The notes under the pieces: generated by a model
Told to the model about the DNA's origin: nothing
What the model saw: the letters and a program-made list of their open reading frames with translations, nothing else
Database searches by the model: none
Part shown: piece by piece, positions 14,726 to 29,000 of the stretch
How positions within the stretch are numbered: the stretch's first letter is position 1
Layout: each line of letters starts with the position of its first letter
Position numbers and translations under genes: made by a program
Assembly: GCF_901709675.1 (NCBI RefSeq)
Contig: NC_051097.1
Span: 4,741,039 to 4,805,038, forward strand
Direction of reading: 5' to 3'
Source: Syngnathus acus
Lineage: Eukaryota > Chordata > Actinopteri > Syngnathiformes > Syngnathidae
Length of the DNA: 64,000 nt

Positions 14726-16950
14726 CTAGGGAGAAATCAAAAAGCTGTGTATTGTAAAAGTCATGTTTCTTCTGGCAAAATATATCAACTCCTGATTAAC
14801 CCATTTACAGATTCCCTGCAATTGTTACTGACGTTAGCAGCGCGTTGCTATGAACCAGCAAACTACTGTTTAGTTTTGAAACATGAGAGATTGTAGGCTT
14901 GTAGTTTTCGTCAACCAATCGTATCGCTTCTGCTGTGAACTCACACAATTTCTGTATGAAGATTACTGCTGTCATATTGTTAAAATATATTCGACTATGA
15001 CAACGTTTGTGTTTTAAAATATTGTTTATTCGATGATACATCGCATATATTAATGTAAGAGGCTTTTTCATCGGTCCGGTACGAGTTTTCAGTGCATGAA
15101 AAGTTGCGACATCTTTCTGATAGAAGATCTCTGACGCTTCCTACTTCCGTCCAGAGACCGCTGCTGCATTTACTTCCAGAGCGTTAATCGGAATTACAAA
15201 AATTCTGTGCAAAACACAGAATAAACAAATCTCAAAAACACTGCTGAAACTCCCATTATTCTACATGGCTGTGCCACGCGTCTAAGCAGAAAATGACGTT
15301 CTACTTTTTAAAGCATCCCTTATACCAGTTAGAAAAATCAGATCATACCTGTCACTAATTCATATTTGATGTTGATCTGTTTTCTGCCAGTCGGGTGCTA
15401 AATATTGAATATGTTGCAAGGCATCTGTGACGTACCGATACTTTGGCCGCTTGGGCGAATACAACTGCAAGAATGAATGTAATGTTTGTGGATCTCTTTC
15501 ACTTTTGTGACGTTAAACGATACGTACGTAAAGGGGTTCATGGCACGACGTAAAGGGGTTCATGGCACGACGCAAACCCTCATTTCCGACTTGCTGACAC
15601 GATTTTTTTTCTTCTTCTAACACCTTGACTTATATATTTTTATCAACGAGAAATATAACTTGTACGGTTCATATTTTCAAAATCACACGTTCAGTTAATC
15701 GAATGCATGGTGCAGTTCCATATTTGGTCGGTAAGTGGTGCAATTGTCTTGGCAGTAGAATAATTTACGATTGAGGCCCATGCATCTCAGTCCAGTCCCC
15801 CTTTTGAGCATCACGTCCTGTTTTCCCTGCTCACCCTTGACTCTGCTATATATGCAAGATCAGCACGTTCTCCTCCTGCTCTGTGTGTATTTGTGGGCCC
15901 AGTACGATCAAACGATAAACGGGAAGATTGTTAAGCGGATCTTAACCTGTTTCCTTTCAAGGAAATGCAGGATAATTCTCCTTTTGTTTGCCCTTCATAC
16001 CAACTGATAAGAACCTGATGGACCATGGGGGATTTTTTGTGGCGGAAAAAGGAAGATGATTATATTTTAATGATCCAGAGGAAAAGAAACTAGACGAGAG
16101 GGGAAAGAAGAGATACATGCAGATATGAGTTTTGTCAGCAAGAATTGCATCCCCAGGTTATGTTGTATTTGAAGTGGGTGGGTGGATTAGCAACATGAGT
16201 ATTAATACATCAAGTTCATCTGGGGGTTACTTGTACACTGTCGCCGGGTGGCATATCAAAATAATACTTAGCTGCTTTGTCTGTTGACTCACATTTGAAC
16301 CCAGAGGTGTGTTAAATCGTTCTATGATTAATCTGGATGGATTACAGCATTGTAACCTAATCACCGTTTTTGTCCATTACAGACACAAGCACCACTGACT
16401 TAATGTGCGTATTAAAAACATGTTTTTGCCTGTTAATCTGTTGTTTGCACGTTTTATTTCTCTCATGGTGCTTGAAAAAGAGACGTAATATAATATTTAG
16501 TTTTTATTTGGTTTGCATGTTCTTCAGGGTGTTCAGTGTGAAATATACCAACCAAGAAAATCTTATATCTGCCTATTCCTGAAAATGTGTCTGTGAACAA
16601 TTACTGGCCATACCACATTTTACAGCTCATGACATAGCCAGGCTGGATGAAGATCCAGAGCCACTTTCAAGATGGGCTGTACTGGTTTGATTAAGCCTAA
16701 ACATATTTTTTTTCAAACCATTCCTGATAGTTTGAATTAAGAAATGTTGCAGATTGTGTTGACTGACTTTACTTATTGGCTCTCGATGACCTCAGATTGA
16801 TCGCATAGGATTCTTGATACAAGCAGTTGAGTTTGATGGAATTTCTGTAGGTAATATGGGACACACTTGCACCACATGCACAAACACACATGCGCACTGG
16901 CAGCAAGCATCAAATTTCTTGGAGTCTCATTTGCAGCCGTATTCTCTGTG
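14726..16950. other. rabepk-rgs3 intergenic interval
   Basis: It holds the rabepk 5' region (GGAAGT-type Ets-like motifs on the minus strand near 15140-15160, possible promoter) and a 22-bp tandem duplication at 15527-15570. No convincing coding region is visible; the short open frames lack family similarity or splice context. Confidence 0.6.
15527..15570. repeat. 22-bp perfect tandem duplication
   Basis: The unit CGTAAAGGGGTTCATGGCACGA occurs twice back to back, followed by a partial CG. It is short and isolated, and probably a replication-slippage product. Confidence 0.95.
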
Positions 16951-17026
16951 ATGTCTTTTAGGGTTTCCCTGCGTAAACCATCTGGAAGCTTCTCCAAAGC
17001 GCCGTCCTTCTTGCTGACCACTCATG
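16951..17026 (+). CDS. rgs3: rgs3 exon 1 (N terminus of C2 form)
   Basis: The ATG at 16951 begins MSFRVSLRKPSGS and the exon ends ...SFLLTTHG, with the Gly codon split (phase 1) before GTAAGC. The mouse long RGS3 start has the same RVSL and SFYLTTFG pattern at similar length, which favours this ATG over upstream in-frame non-ATG codons. The next exon begins with GT, completing the Gly. Confidence 0.75.
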
Positions 17027-20000
17027 GTAAGCATTACTGTGTAAGTTTTAATTGTTTTTTTTTAATCAATAGTATATATATTCTTTATGAAAAGTCACAA
17101 TGAGAGCACCATCTCTGGCCATTCATCCTTCGATGTGCAAATGAGGTGGCCCTTTGCATCATTTATGGAGGGTATTATCCACACCTGCACTGTTTATCCA
17201 AAGAGCAAAGCCTCATCCATTATCCAGTATTTACCTGTTGACACTTATTAATATGGATGGGATCTTTTAAAGTAGTTATGACTGTGGCTGGCTTTAATGG
17301 CCGTGTGGGAGAGGATTAAAAAAACATCAGAAGGAAATGTGGCTTTTTAGTCACACTGCTTGTCATTTGCAATACATGCAAAATAGTGAAACCTTGATTC
17401 AATGCAACTACCAAATTCAGCATACAGAAAATAGTGTCCAGTCCACTCAACCTTTCACCAGTGCTTTTTAAAGTTTATTCGTTCCAGAACTGGCAACAAT
17501 TGCCCACCATTTGCCACAGCACCAGTAAATAGTTAAATAAACTTTGACTATAGAGCAGGCTAAAAAGTGCGTGACAGTCATATTGGCTATTTTTCAATTG
17601 TTAATGCTTTAAGGGTTTTGGGTGTGTTTTCACATCTGATCAGGTTCTAAAGAGGACTTGAGTTAATAATGTTACCAAATACAATCAATACAATTCCTCC
17701 CATTAATTCCCGTTTGGACCAAATACACAGAAATAATTGTCTGAAATTCTTTACACTGAACTACCCCAAATTACTTTGGTTCTCACAGAAAACACAGATA
17801 GAGTTCACTTCTTCTTCTTGATGTTTCTGTCTGCTGAAAAGGCATTTTTTTTGTTATCACATAAAGGCTGTCAGTGTCCGCTTGGCCTGGCCTCATTGGA
17901 TACCGGTGGGGTGCTTTGCTTTCATATGTAAATGTGACAAATAAGCAGCAAAGGCAAATTAAAAGCCAAGGTGGAGAAAGAGGGGAAAAGGCACTCCTCT
18001 TCCTCTTTTTTGATGTAAATGGTTCATCCCATTTCCGACAGGGTCTCTATGCGGCACTGCAGGGGGCTACGGTGACAGGAACTCCTTGTTATGAATCTAG
18101 GTCACTATGTCTTCGCTTTATCGGCAATTACAATATAATATGAATTATTTGTTTAGCAATGATTTGACTCTTAGTTTGATATTTGATGCACACTGGGTGA
18201 TATTGTCTTTCTCCACAAGGTTTGTTCCGAGGTGAACGTTGCAAACGTCTACTAAATTCGACAGAATTCTTTCTACATTTTTTGTTGTATTTTTCTGGTA
18301 ATCTAGATGCTTTTTGGCTTGTTGCCTCTCACAGGTCAGTGTTGGTACTACAACATACCTTTGGTTTATGGTGAAAAAAAACTAATGGTCAGTCTTCATT
18401 GCACCACATTTTAAGCGTAGAGAACATTCACCATTGTTTTTATGACTTTTTTTTTTTTGTCATGTGTGAGGTTGCTTACATTAGGAAACCATTTAGCTGT
18501 CTTCAGAGAAAAAAGTCCAACTATGGTCCAACTGCATGCTCCCTTTTAAACTCATCATCAACTAATGAGAATAATCAGTCTGCTTTGCCACTTAGCCATT
18601 TTGCTTGGCCGCTTATGCGTGCTGCCGGGAATGTTCTTCGAGGCTGCTTCATAACAGTCTTTTGAGTACAGCAGTTCAGATGTAGGAAGACATTTAAAAC
18701 GACATTCCCGCTTTGTTCTTCCATATGCCCACATGCCAAACTCAGTGTGGGAACGACAAACATCCCCCGTACCCAGCCGTGCGAGTAGCGGCGGCGTTAT
18801 CAGTGCAGGCCCGGGCTCTTCGGAGCGGGATAAATTTAGACGAGCGGCACAAAGCCAATGTTAGCAGTGAGCCATGTCGACATGGTCAACAAGGCTTTAG
18901 ATGGTTGTTAACAGCACTGAGAGACCAGGAGAAGGAAGGCGAGACGTGTATCTGCCTGGGAGGACATGAGACAAGACAAATGATTGATACACACGCACAC
19001 ACTCATGCATGCACGCACGCACACGCCAGCAACATTCATTTATAGTTGGCAATCTTCACACTCTTCTTCTTCTGCAGGTCAGCTAAAGCTGTCAATCATC
19101 CAAGAACAGGAAGTTCTTGCTGTAAGTGGTGAGTTCCGTTCTATTTCCTCTCAAAATATTACTAAGTTTTGATTTTTAAAAATGACATTCAATCATTTTT
19201 GTTGACAGTTTTGGAAGCACGGGGTATGTTGCATGGGCACCAGGGGTCATGTGACTCCTATGTAAAGGTATGATATGCAATGTAATTGGGCTTTATATTT
19301 CCATCCTAGAATTGTACCACTGCTGTTTTTACGCAGTTCTGGAACGCTGCACAATGATGTGTCATCACTCAAGGGGAATACTTTTTAGTATCCTGGCTCA
19401 TTACCAACACCACATTGGTGTCAAAATTAGATTTAAAGGCCTATAATTTACTTTATGACTGGTCAGCCATAAATTGTGTGTGTTTTTAGAAATGAATGGT
19501 GGGCTCTTGAAGGGACAGTATCATCCTCACACCTTATATAAATTATGAGCAATTTCATTAAAAAATCTATACAATTAAAGCTCAGATTTGATTGATACTT
19601 TCATATTTACCTTAATCTAGTTTACCTTAATTTAATTTTTTAGATAAAAGTACTCTGGCTTTCTCTCATATTCCAAAAACATCTGTTAATTGAAAACAAG
19701 TCCACAATTGTAAATGTGACTTGCTTGTCTTGACGTGCCTTGCGATTGGCTGGCCACCAGCCCAGGGTGTTTCTCTTGTCCAAAGCTAAAAATGTTGCCA
19801 GTTTTTGTAACGTGACTTATTTTGAGAACTACCGGTACTTGTTTTGTCAGGTGGGCATGTTACCAGACAGCAACCACAGAGAGCGGCAGAAGACGGCAAT
19901 AGTCCGTCAGTGTAAAAATCCTGTCTTCCTACACACCTTTTACTTGTAAGCAAACACACAATCTACTCCTATAGAACTTTTCATCATGCTGACGTGACTT

Positions 20001-23000
20001 TTTTTTTTTATATATATATTTAACAGTGTGGTATGTGACAAGGACCTTCACAAGCGACTGCTCTTCACAGTGTGGAACTCTTACTGCGCCTCCAGGTATG
20101 CATGCTCAGGTTACAGGAAAAAAAAAACCTCTTGAAATGCATTTATTTGCTTACCAGAGCAGCAAAATACCCTTTACTTTTTTATTTATTTTAATAATTA
20201 ATGTTGCCATTTTCTTCTTTGTATGTGTGCATGTGTTGCTTTGTCACCTCTCCCTCAGCAGAAAGGAAAAGGGTCAACGCCAGGGAAATAGGACATACCA
20301 TGATTCACGTGTGTGTGTGTGTGTCTGTGTGTGTGTGTGCGTGCATGTGTGAATTTTGAACATATTCAGAATTTCCCTGCAACAAGAAAAATCACAAACA
20401 ATTAATTCAGCTGTTGACAACAACAACAATAAAGATGTGGGAGACGAAAACATTTTTTTTAAATCAGACTCAATGGTTAAAATCGTGCGACGGCCCACAG
20501 ATGAGGATTATTTTTAACTGGAGGACGACAAGCATGTTGTGAGGCTAGCAATATTGCAAACTGGGGACACGTGCCATCACTACTGTATCCATTCAGCTAG
20601 CCGTCCTCAGCACCTGCTTGGAGGCGCACACCCACAGAGCAATTCTGTAGAACAAATGAAATGCGTTTAAATCCTCCAGGCCCTGTGCATCGCAGATTAT
20701 TTCTGCATTGATAGATTTAATTTATTGTGTGTTGGTGCAAGCTGACTCAAACTATGTTTGGGAATCCCTTGTTTGATTTTGGCTTGTTGGTGAGGTCTGT
20801 GCTGCACACTTTTGTGTTTATGCACGCTTGATAAATAAGGTCCCTGGTTTGGGCCGTTTCTGGGGCACAGATTAAAAGCGATTTGCTCCTCTTTGGGAAG
20901 CAATTAAGCCTCATTCCATCCAAACGTCTACTGGTATTTATTAGGAGGAGACACGAGTAACAGCCGCAATATTCTTCTGAGGCCTGCTGCAGTGACTGCA
21001 TTCCAAAGAACTGGATTTATTAAAAGCAGAAGGCTGGTCTCGAGGAGAATTCATAAGAATATTGCACAAATCGGATACATATTTTTGGTTACTGAAAAAT
21101 ACTTCTTCTCTATGGATCATAAAACTAAGTCCCTCCCACTTATTTCAGAGCAGGATCACATAGATCAAAATAATTAAATCTAAGTGAAGCATTAAACTAA
21201 AATAGTATCGCGCTACTTTGCCGCATTCGATATGGTGGTAACATTTGCATCATCCGCATTGTCATCAAGACTGCCTATTATCCGAAGTAATAGCTTTACT
21301 TTGAGCCGCCAGTACATGCTTTTAACATGCTTATTGCTGATTTATAACTAATTTATAAGCAGTTAATGCACCACATTTTTTAAGGGTACCCACTATGTAA
21401 AGTGCTACTCTAATTATTTTTTAATCTGTGCATGTTGATGGATAATGAATACTCTAATGATGGAGACTGATAACCCAATGAAAATAATTTTCATTGCCCG
21501 CCCAAAAGAAGGGAGCCTGTGTCTACCGAATATGCTTGATAAATAGCATTTGTCCCACTCGAGTATTGAAAAGAAAAAAAGGTTGAATAAGTGCAATTTC
21601 ATTCATCCAAGGGCAACACACTTTGAAAAACCACATCAAAATATGAATCTTTGTTGTTTTGTTCTACCTGGCCCCCAAATACATGGCCAATCCTTCTTTT
21701 GATTGAACACAATGGCACCGAGGTTGATCCCAACGCAAAGAGCAAGATTTGTTTTTTGTGATCATAATCTGCATTGGATGTATCTGTGAAAGGTTAAAAG
21801 CAGAGCTGAACCTCGTGTCAGTGAAAAGAAACCTTAGACCACGGTGAAGTTGCCTCATTGAGCAATGTGTTTTCAATTTTGTTCGTGTCTTTTTTTTTTT
21901 TTTGTTTAAACAGGACGAGTGTGCTGCTGGGGTGCATGAGCTTCGGCGTGCGCTCCCTCATGCAAACTCACAAGGTGAGTTCACACAGTTCAGGTACGCT
22001 CCGTAGAGCTTCTCCTCACACTTTCTATGTGTGCATGTGTGTAGGAGAGAGAGAAAGGCATGGAGTGCGTGTCTCCACCAGAGCATGAATCTAACAATTT
22101 AGTGCAATGTGAATGATTGGCAGTGGCCTTAATGCTCGAGAGCAAACACTTTGGGGTTACCAATGTTAAGCCACATACTTGCACGCGCGCAATTCTTGTG
22201 TTAGTTCCATCTCACAGAGGGAATGATGACATCTCAAATTTTTATGGGATGTCTGTTGTTGGGTGTCTTAATATTTTTATATCATATAATAGGATTAGAA
22301 AGTTTACAGGGGATAGATTTTCCTTGTTATCACCATCACAATTCAAGTTGACGAGTTGGTCTGAGAAGCTAACCAAACTGCAGCTACAGCAGAAGCTAGC
22401 AATGTTACTTTTTAATTTAAATTAATTTGCAGAAATACAGGACTGTCTCAGAAAATTTGAATAGTGTGATAACGTTTTTTTTTTTCTGTAATGCAATTAA
22501 AAAAAAAAAAAGGTCATACATTCTGGATTCATTACACATCAACTGAAATATTGCAAGCCTTTTATTAATTTAATTTTTGTTTTTTAATTGCATTCCAGAA
22601 AATAAAGAACTTTATCACAATATTCTAATTTTCTGAGACAGTCCTGTAGATAGCAGCTTTTTCATGGCATAGTAAGCTTTCAAGTCTTATGTCTTTTTCA
22701 CATTCTCTCTTTTGTTTTGTTTTTCGTTTCTAAACCTTTTAGATTTTTGGAGGGTAACCAATGGAGAAATAATATCATATAATAGTGTAAATCCCTCCCT
22801 GCATACTGTAGCATCCTCCCCTCCCCCCTTTGCTGTGTCCCACTGCCTGCAGAAATCTGTCCACTCGGCTAAGATGCTTTTAAAGCGGAGATTATTGTTA
22901 CTGTCAACATCATGGCATTATTTAGTACAATGAGACTGGGCTCACGCTTGTTTGGATGCCTGTGTCCAGTGTATGTGCGTGTGTCGGTGTCAGATGACGT

Positions 23001-26000
23001 ATGCCCTTGTGACGGCAATGTCCTTGTTTTTGCATGAGTGTGTCCACATCATTCATATTACAAATCAGACGCCTGCTCCCTCCACCCGGATAGTTTTATG
23101 TAACACACACACAGAATTGCACACACCATCTGGCTCACAAGGCAGAAGTGCAGAGGGGAGGATGGGGGGTGTTCAGAGATGGTCATCAGCAACTGGAAAA
23201 AGCTGAAGGATCGTGCATAGTGACTGCGTGGGCCCTTGAGAAATTCTATATCGATCTGTGTGTGTATCTGTCCATTCTTAATGCTTTAGATATTCCAGCT
23301 TGATGCTGACATGCGCATTATCAACTTTCACGGCGCTAGGAGGTCCGTGGATGGTACTACCTGCTTGGGGAGGAAGTGGGCGTGAGGAAACATCTTAAAG
23401 TGCCTGCAGAAGAAAACTCGCATGACACCGGTAAGAATTTTTCATATCATGAACGACAGCACTGTGCAAAAAACAAAACAAAAAAAAAAAAAACACATAT
23501 GGTAAGCATGTCAAATTTAACTTTTAAACTTGAAATTCTAAGCTTCTAATCTTTTATGTTAAAACACATACAGCACCAATATTTTTATTTCTATGCAGAT
23601 TGTAAATTTAAAACAAACAAATGGAAAAACAGGTGCAGCAGTAACTGAGTGCAACTTTGTGCTGCGTGATGACGTACGTCTACTGTTTACATTTTATGAC
23701 CGGCTGTGATAAATCAAACGGTTCCACTGACACGTGAACTGTGTGGTGTGCATGTATGTCTTCAATTTTAAGTTCCTATTTATGGTTCCTCACGCTATAA
23801 AGCAGGAATTTGAGGGGGGAAAAGAAAACCAAATACCAAAATAGAATTGTTTTTTGTGTTTAATGACGCTGCCTCTTAAACCACGCTCGCATCTTTTAAC
23901 TTATACGTTGTCAATAATATGTAATTATAAAATGAGTTTGTATGTTATAGTAGTATAATAGTCATATTTGCTATCAAGGGCACATTCTAGGGATAAATAT
24001 TTGCCAATTCTTGCTTGTATGTGTGACGGGCCTGTGGCTTCTTTGGATGTTTAAGCCAGGGATTAAACGGGGAAGAAAGTGAGGGTTTAGGAGAGTGACT
24101 ACAGAGAGAGAGGGGGAGGGAGGGGTTTCTGGACCAAAGCCCGCCGCCGCGTCACACTCGCCATAGAGCAACACGGAGCTTACTCCTGTGCTACTCCGCT
24201 CACGCTACTGGTGTGGATGTCCCATTCACTCCATACACTTTGATGTGCATGATGGTTGTGTGTATGTGTGTGTGTTTATGAGGCTCCTCAGTGACGACAG
24301 CCTACATTAGGTGAGTACTATTATCTTCTTTGCACAACAGAAGTAAAGTTGCAAAATCGTTTAAGATCATGCCTCGAGTCCTCCTCCTCCTCCTCATCCA
24401 CCTTTGTGCATCTTTAATTCCTTTTAGTCATCACAGGCTCACTCCCCTCTTGTGTGTTTTTTTTTTTTTTACCCCCAATTCTTTCCCCCATTTTCGACCA
24501 CCGCCTGAGACCGCCATAACCCTCTGACCCCTTTTAAGCAGCTTAGTTTACCTTCTTCAAACAGCTGTTCTTGCACAATGGATTGAGATCCAAGAGTTGT
24601 TTCAAACTAATTTTGGCTGTTTCTGATTGTTAACAAGCTAGCCAAACATTGAAAAAAATCCCAGTGCAATTGAAACTGCAACCACAGTAATGAACATAAG
24701 GATAAATAATGATATATATATATATACACACACAGTCTTATTTGGGTACAAATTTGTTGCCGTTGTGACAATGTCTATTGGCATTTGACAAAATTGTATT
24801 GCTCTTCTACTACATCTCAACACAGTACAGATCCACTCCATAAAGTGGCGGTTTTGTTTTTATCATGGTTTACTCATTTCACGGGCTGACGGACACCTTT
24901 TCCAGTTTTTGATTGTGCTTGGCCGAACCCGGCTACTCTGCATCTCATGCAACTTTAAAACGAGTTTTCCCTCGAGTGGAAGTCTGGGACGGGATTAGGC
25001 AGCGACAGCAGACCATAGCAAGGCTTGTTCAAGGGTTAGTCGGACTTCTACATGTTAAGATATTTTTAATAATGCAGATAGGAGTGGAGCAGCAGAGGAA
25101 GTTGATTTCAGTTGAAAACAAGCACATCTGGCTTCAGATTGTGATCAGCTCATGCAGTGGTAATACTTGCCCCACTACTGTCTCATCAGATTCATATGCC
25201 AGTGTGCTGTCTCTCTCGCGCTCTCTCTAGTGAAGGGGCTGGGGATGGGGGGGGCGTGTGTGCAAACTCATGCACTTGAATATTGCCAGGCCAGCTGGCA
25301 GAATATAGGCCATGGCTCTGCTGCACAATGACGTGCACAAACACGGAAATGATCAAAAGCCCATTTAGTACAATACAACGGTGTGTGTGAGTACATGCCT
25401 TCCTGGTTCATCTTTGGGACCATGTTTTCAGATAGTGTTTAGTCTGTTACGTTATTGTGACAATGTTTAGAGATAAGCTAGCACTGCACCTCCATAATGT
25501 TTATTCCAATGATGATTTGCAGTCTAAACAGTAATTGTGCAGGAGTGAATTCCGGAGTGTGACGGCCAGGACCGGTAGAGTTGCACTCCACTGGGCCGCA
25601 AAATATGCGCTTATAATTTAATAAATCAGAAAAATAATGTTTTGATGTCATATCAAATTGATTGTATTATTGTGGTTGTGGTTTGTAGTATAAACATAAG
25701 AACAAATGCTAAAAGTTATATGTAACAAAGTCAATGGCAGGACGCTGTCTGGTTTCAGAAGAATGACAATTTTTGATTGTGGGGCAATTGGAAAGAAGTA
25801 TAATACCGTAATTTTCGGACTATAAGTCGCGTTTTTTTTCATAGTTTGGGTGGGGGGGCGACTTATACTCAGGAGCGACTTTTTTTCACAAATTATTACT
25901 TGATCATTAACACATCACTTACTTACAAGTATAGTTGACCACATGTTATTTTTAGTATAGTTGATCACTTCACATGCTTTGATATCTTTATCTTGAACAT

Positions 26001-29000
26001 ATTCAAAACATGAAAAATAGAGAGAAAAAATCAAATAAAGTAATTAACACTTTAAAGCGCCATATCCTCTGGACATGTCCTCTGTCACCAGGATGACATA
26101 AAGGACGAGAAATTTGATCGATGGATTTAATGATTTGGAGTGACACAAATGGTTTGATAATATTGTTGTTTATGTGATAGTTATTTAAAATATAGTTTAT
26201 ATATCGTTGTATGGGCCTGTGGAATAATTTGAACTGCGGCGCGGCACACGGCATTGTTGACAAAGGACGATCGATAAAAGACGAGAAATTTGATCGATGG
26301 ATTTAATGATTTGGAGTGACACAACTGGTTTGATAATATTGTTGTTTATGTGATAGTTATTTAAAATATAGTTTATATATCGTTGTATGGGCCTGTGGAC
26401 TAATTTGAACTGCGGCGCGGCACACAGCATTGTTGACAAAGGACGATCGATGGATTTAATGAATTGGAGTGATAATAATAATTAACTTACTGATTGATGC
26501 CTATCTGATTAAAAACTGTCCTCATAAAATATGAATATTAAAATAATCGTTTTTTTTAACAAAAAAGATTAAAATGAGAGTTCAAAGTACCTTTACAAAT
26601 TCAAATGTGACAAAAATAAATATAACATTTTATTATAATAAATACGACTACTAGTGCAGCAGTATTGCATTAATATAAGTTTAACAAGTGATATCTTTTT
26701 TTGTCAGCTAGCATGACACCACCCTGACACATTGATATATATGTCAGTAGGTTTGGGGTTAGTTAATGTAAGACATGAGCATTGAGCGTTTTATATTCAT
26801 GGGGCAAAAGGGGGGTTCTTTATAATGACAAAACAACAGTGTTAAATCTTGCAGTACAAATGAGTCGAGCAGATGAAAATAAGGTTGGGAATAGACGGAC
26901 AGGACTATAACTATTTGCATATTCAAAGTTGGGTCAGGGGAGCTGTTCAGTGCTGATTAAAATTTGATTACTCAGAATCAAATTTTTTGGACAAAATTGC
27001 CACACTTTCCTTCTACACAATATAATACAACAATATTGGAAATTAAATATCACTTTTCCACTCTGAATATACAAAATGTCAAACAAAAATACTCTACCGA
27101 GAGAGCAGGCTCAAGAGGCCATTTTTTTTTTAGTTCTTTTGTCCCAGACAAACTGTCACTCTGTCTGCATGCTCCTTATCTTCCAGACGATGACAACTAA
27201 TTATACCGTAGGGCTGCAATAAAACCCTGCCTCCTTAACTTCTATTGAGCGTGTGCCGAGGGGCGGTACCCTTAAAAACTGTGCGTGAATGGCAGCCAAA
27301 CATTCCTCAAATGCAGAAAAATGACATGGCAATTCTTTTTTTTTTTTTTGCTAACCCTTTGAAGGCTATCCATCTTATTGGTGAATTTAACACATTCAAA
27401 TCAAGCTTTAGAAGACGCACGTCAGTAACGAAGCACCCGTATTCCGCTGTAATGACAAATATCAGTGGAGTGCTCGTGGTATTGTAAATAATAAATGGAG
27501 CAGGAGCTCCCTTCTAACATTTTACTCGCAGTTTGGCGTGGGAACTTAGAGTACTCATCTGTGCTTGCTGCTGTGTGAGCAGATCCCCCCCCCGTCGTGC
27601 ATATATTAAAAATGCCTGTTTCTAAAAGAAATGGACGACTGTTAGCTTATTACACTATTATACACATGGACAAATGAGCCTGGGAAAGCAGTCTCGTTTG
27701 TTTTAGTCTGGTTATGTTAGTGGTGGCCTTTCTGTTTCATGTTAATATTTTTGGCCCTTTTTTGCTGATTTGGACTTAATGTCTGTGTTTTTTCCACGCT
27801 TATTGGTGCACCCACCTGGTTGTCATCAGTTATAGGCTATTCCATGTTTTTATTACCATTGTTTATCTTTCCTGTTTATTTTACCCCCGCAAGCATATAT
27901 TTGATCCAGCGTTGCTCATTGTTTTATTTTTCTTGTATTTGGAACTCGTGTCTTCTGTTTTTTCTTCTGCTGTATGACTTAAATTTTGCTGTGATTGGCT
28001 GTCCTGCATTTCATGACAATGATGTCAGAGTTTTCAGAAGGTTTATTCAATTTATTAAACCCCCATTTGGACATATGAGAAAAAACAACTTGCCTGCGAT
28101 GTTGTTCTAACATTGTTGCCTTAAATATCAATCATTTATATTTCAAAATTTTTACAACATATTCTTTTTTTCTAAAATGTTTTTATTTCACCTTATCCTC
28201 TCATTAATACTTTGATTGCATTTAGCTTTATTGTCTGATTCCCTATTCTATTGCCCTAATTTACCAATTTTACCCTTCTCAGCCTTCGCCTGAGCATCAT
28301 CATCATCATCCCTTTTTCTTCATGTCTTTTGAAAGCCATCGTGACACGGTTGAAATGATGCTCCCCGGCTGTGTCGGCACTGCAAGTGAAATGTGTCAAG
28401 CGTGAGCTGATCGTACACGGCATGCCCGAGAGTCTTTTAATATGGCGCCGTCATGTGATAAATGAGTCAGTTGCCTGCTTCGTGGGCATAGACATTCCAA
28501 AGCAGCCAACAGAAGTTAATATGCATTGTTAGTTCACATTTGCGTCACTTTTCATAGGTGATTGTCTTTTTAGCTAGTTGTGTGTGAAAATCGCAACTAC
28601 TGTACCATCAACAGGACTACAAAAAAAATATTGCTACTTGTGGTTGCTGTAGCTGCTATTCCCACTCTTCAAATCAAACCAGTTAGTTGGTTTTCGAAAC
28701 AGAAGTCTTGTCGCCCATTGTTTTAAAGTCAACGGTTTAATTAATTCATTGGCTCTAATCTACTGATTGATGTCTAGAGCTACAAGTCTCCACTTTATCC
28801 ATCAAAAGTTTGTTTGTTTGCTGTTGTCGTAAGGTGAAAAGTGGGAGCGAGTGTCAAGTGGATGAGTGGTCTTGACAAGAGTCGAGTCGACTTGTTCACG
28901 CTGGAAGACTGCCAACATCTTTATTTCCTTTCTTTGTTTTTTTTTGTCTCTAATCTTCCCTTTCCCCCTTTTATTCCCTCCCGTGTATACTTTTCCCACT

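Noticed and set aside
24240-24311. Possible exon ending CATTAG before GTGAGT
   Set aside because: The ATG frame hits TAG at the donor; could at most be noncoding.
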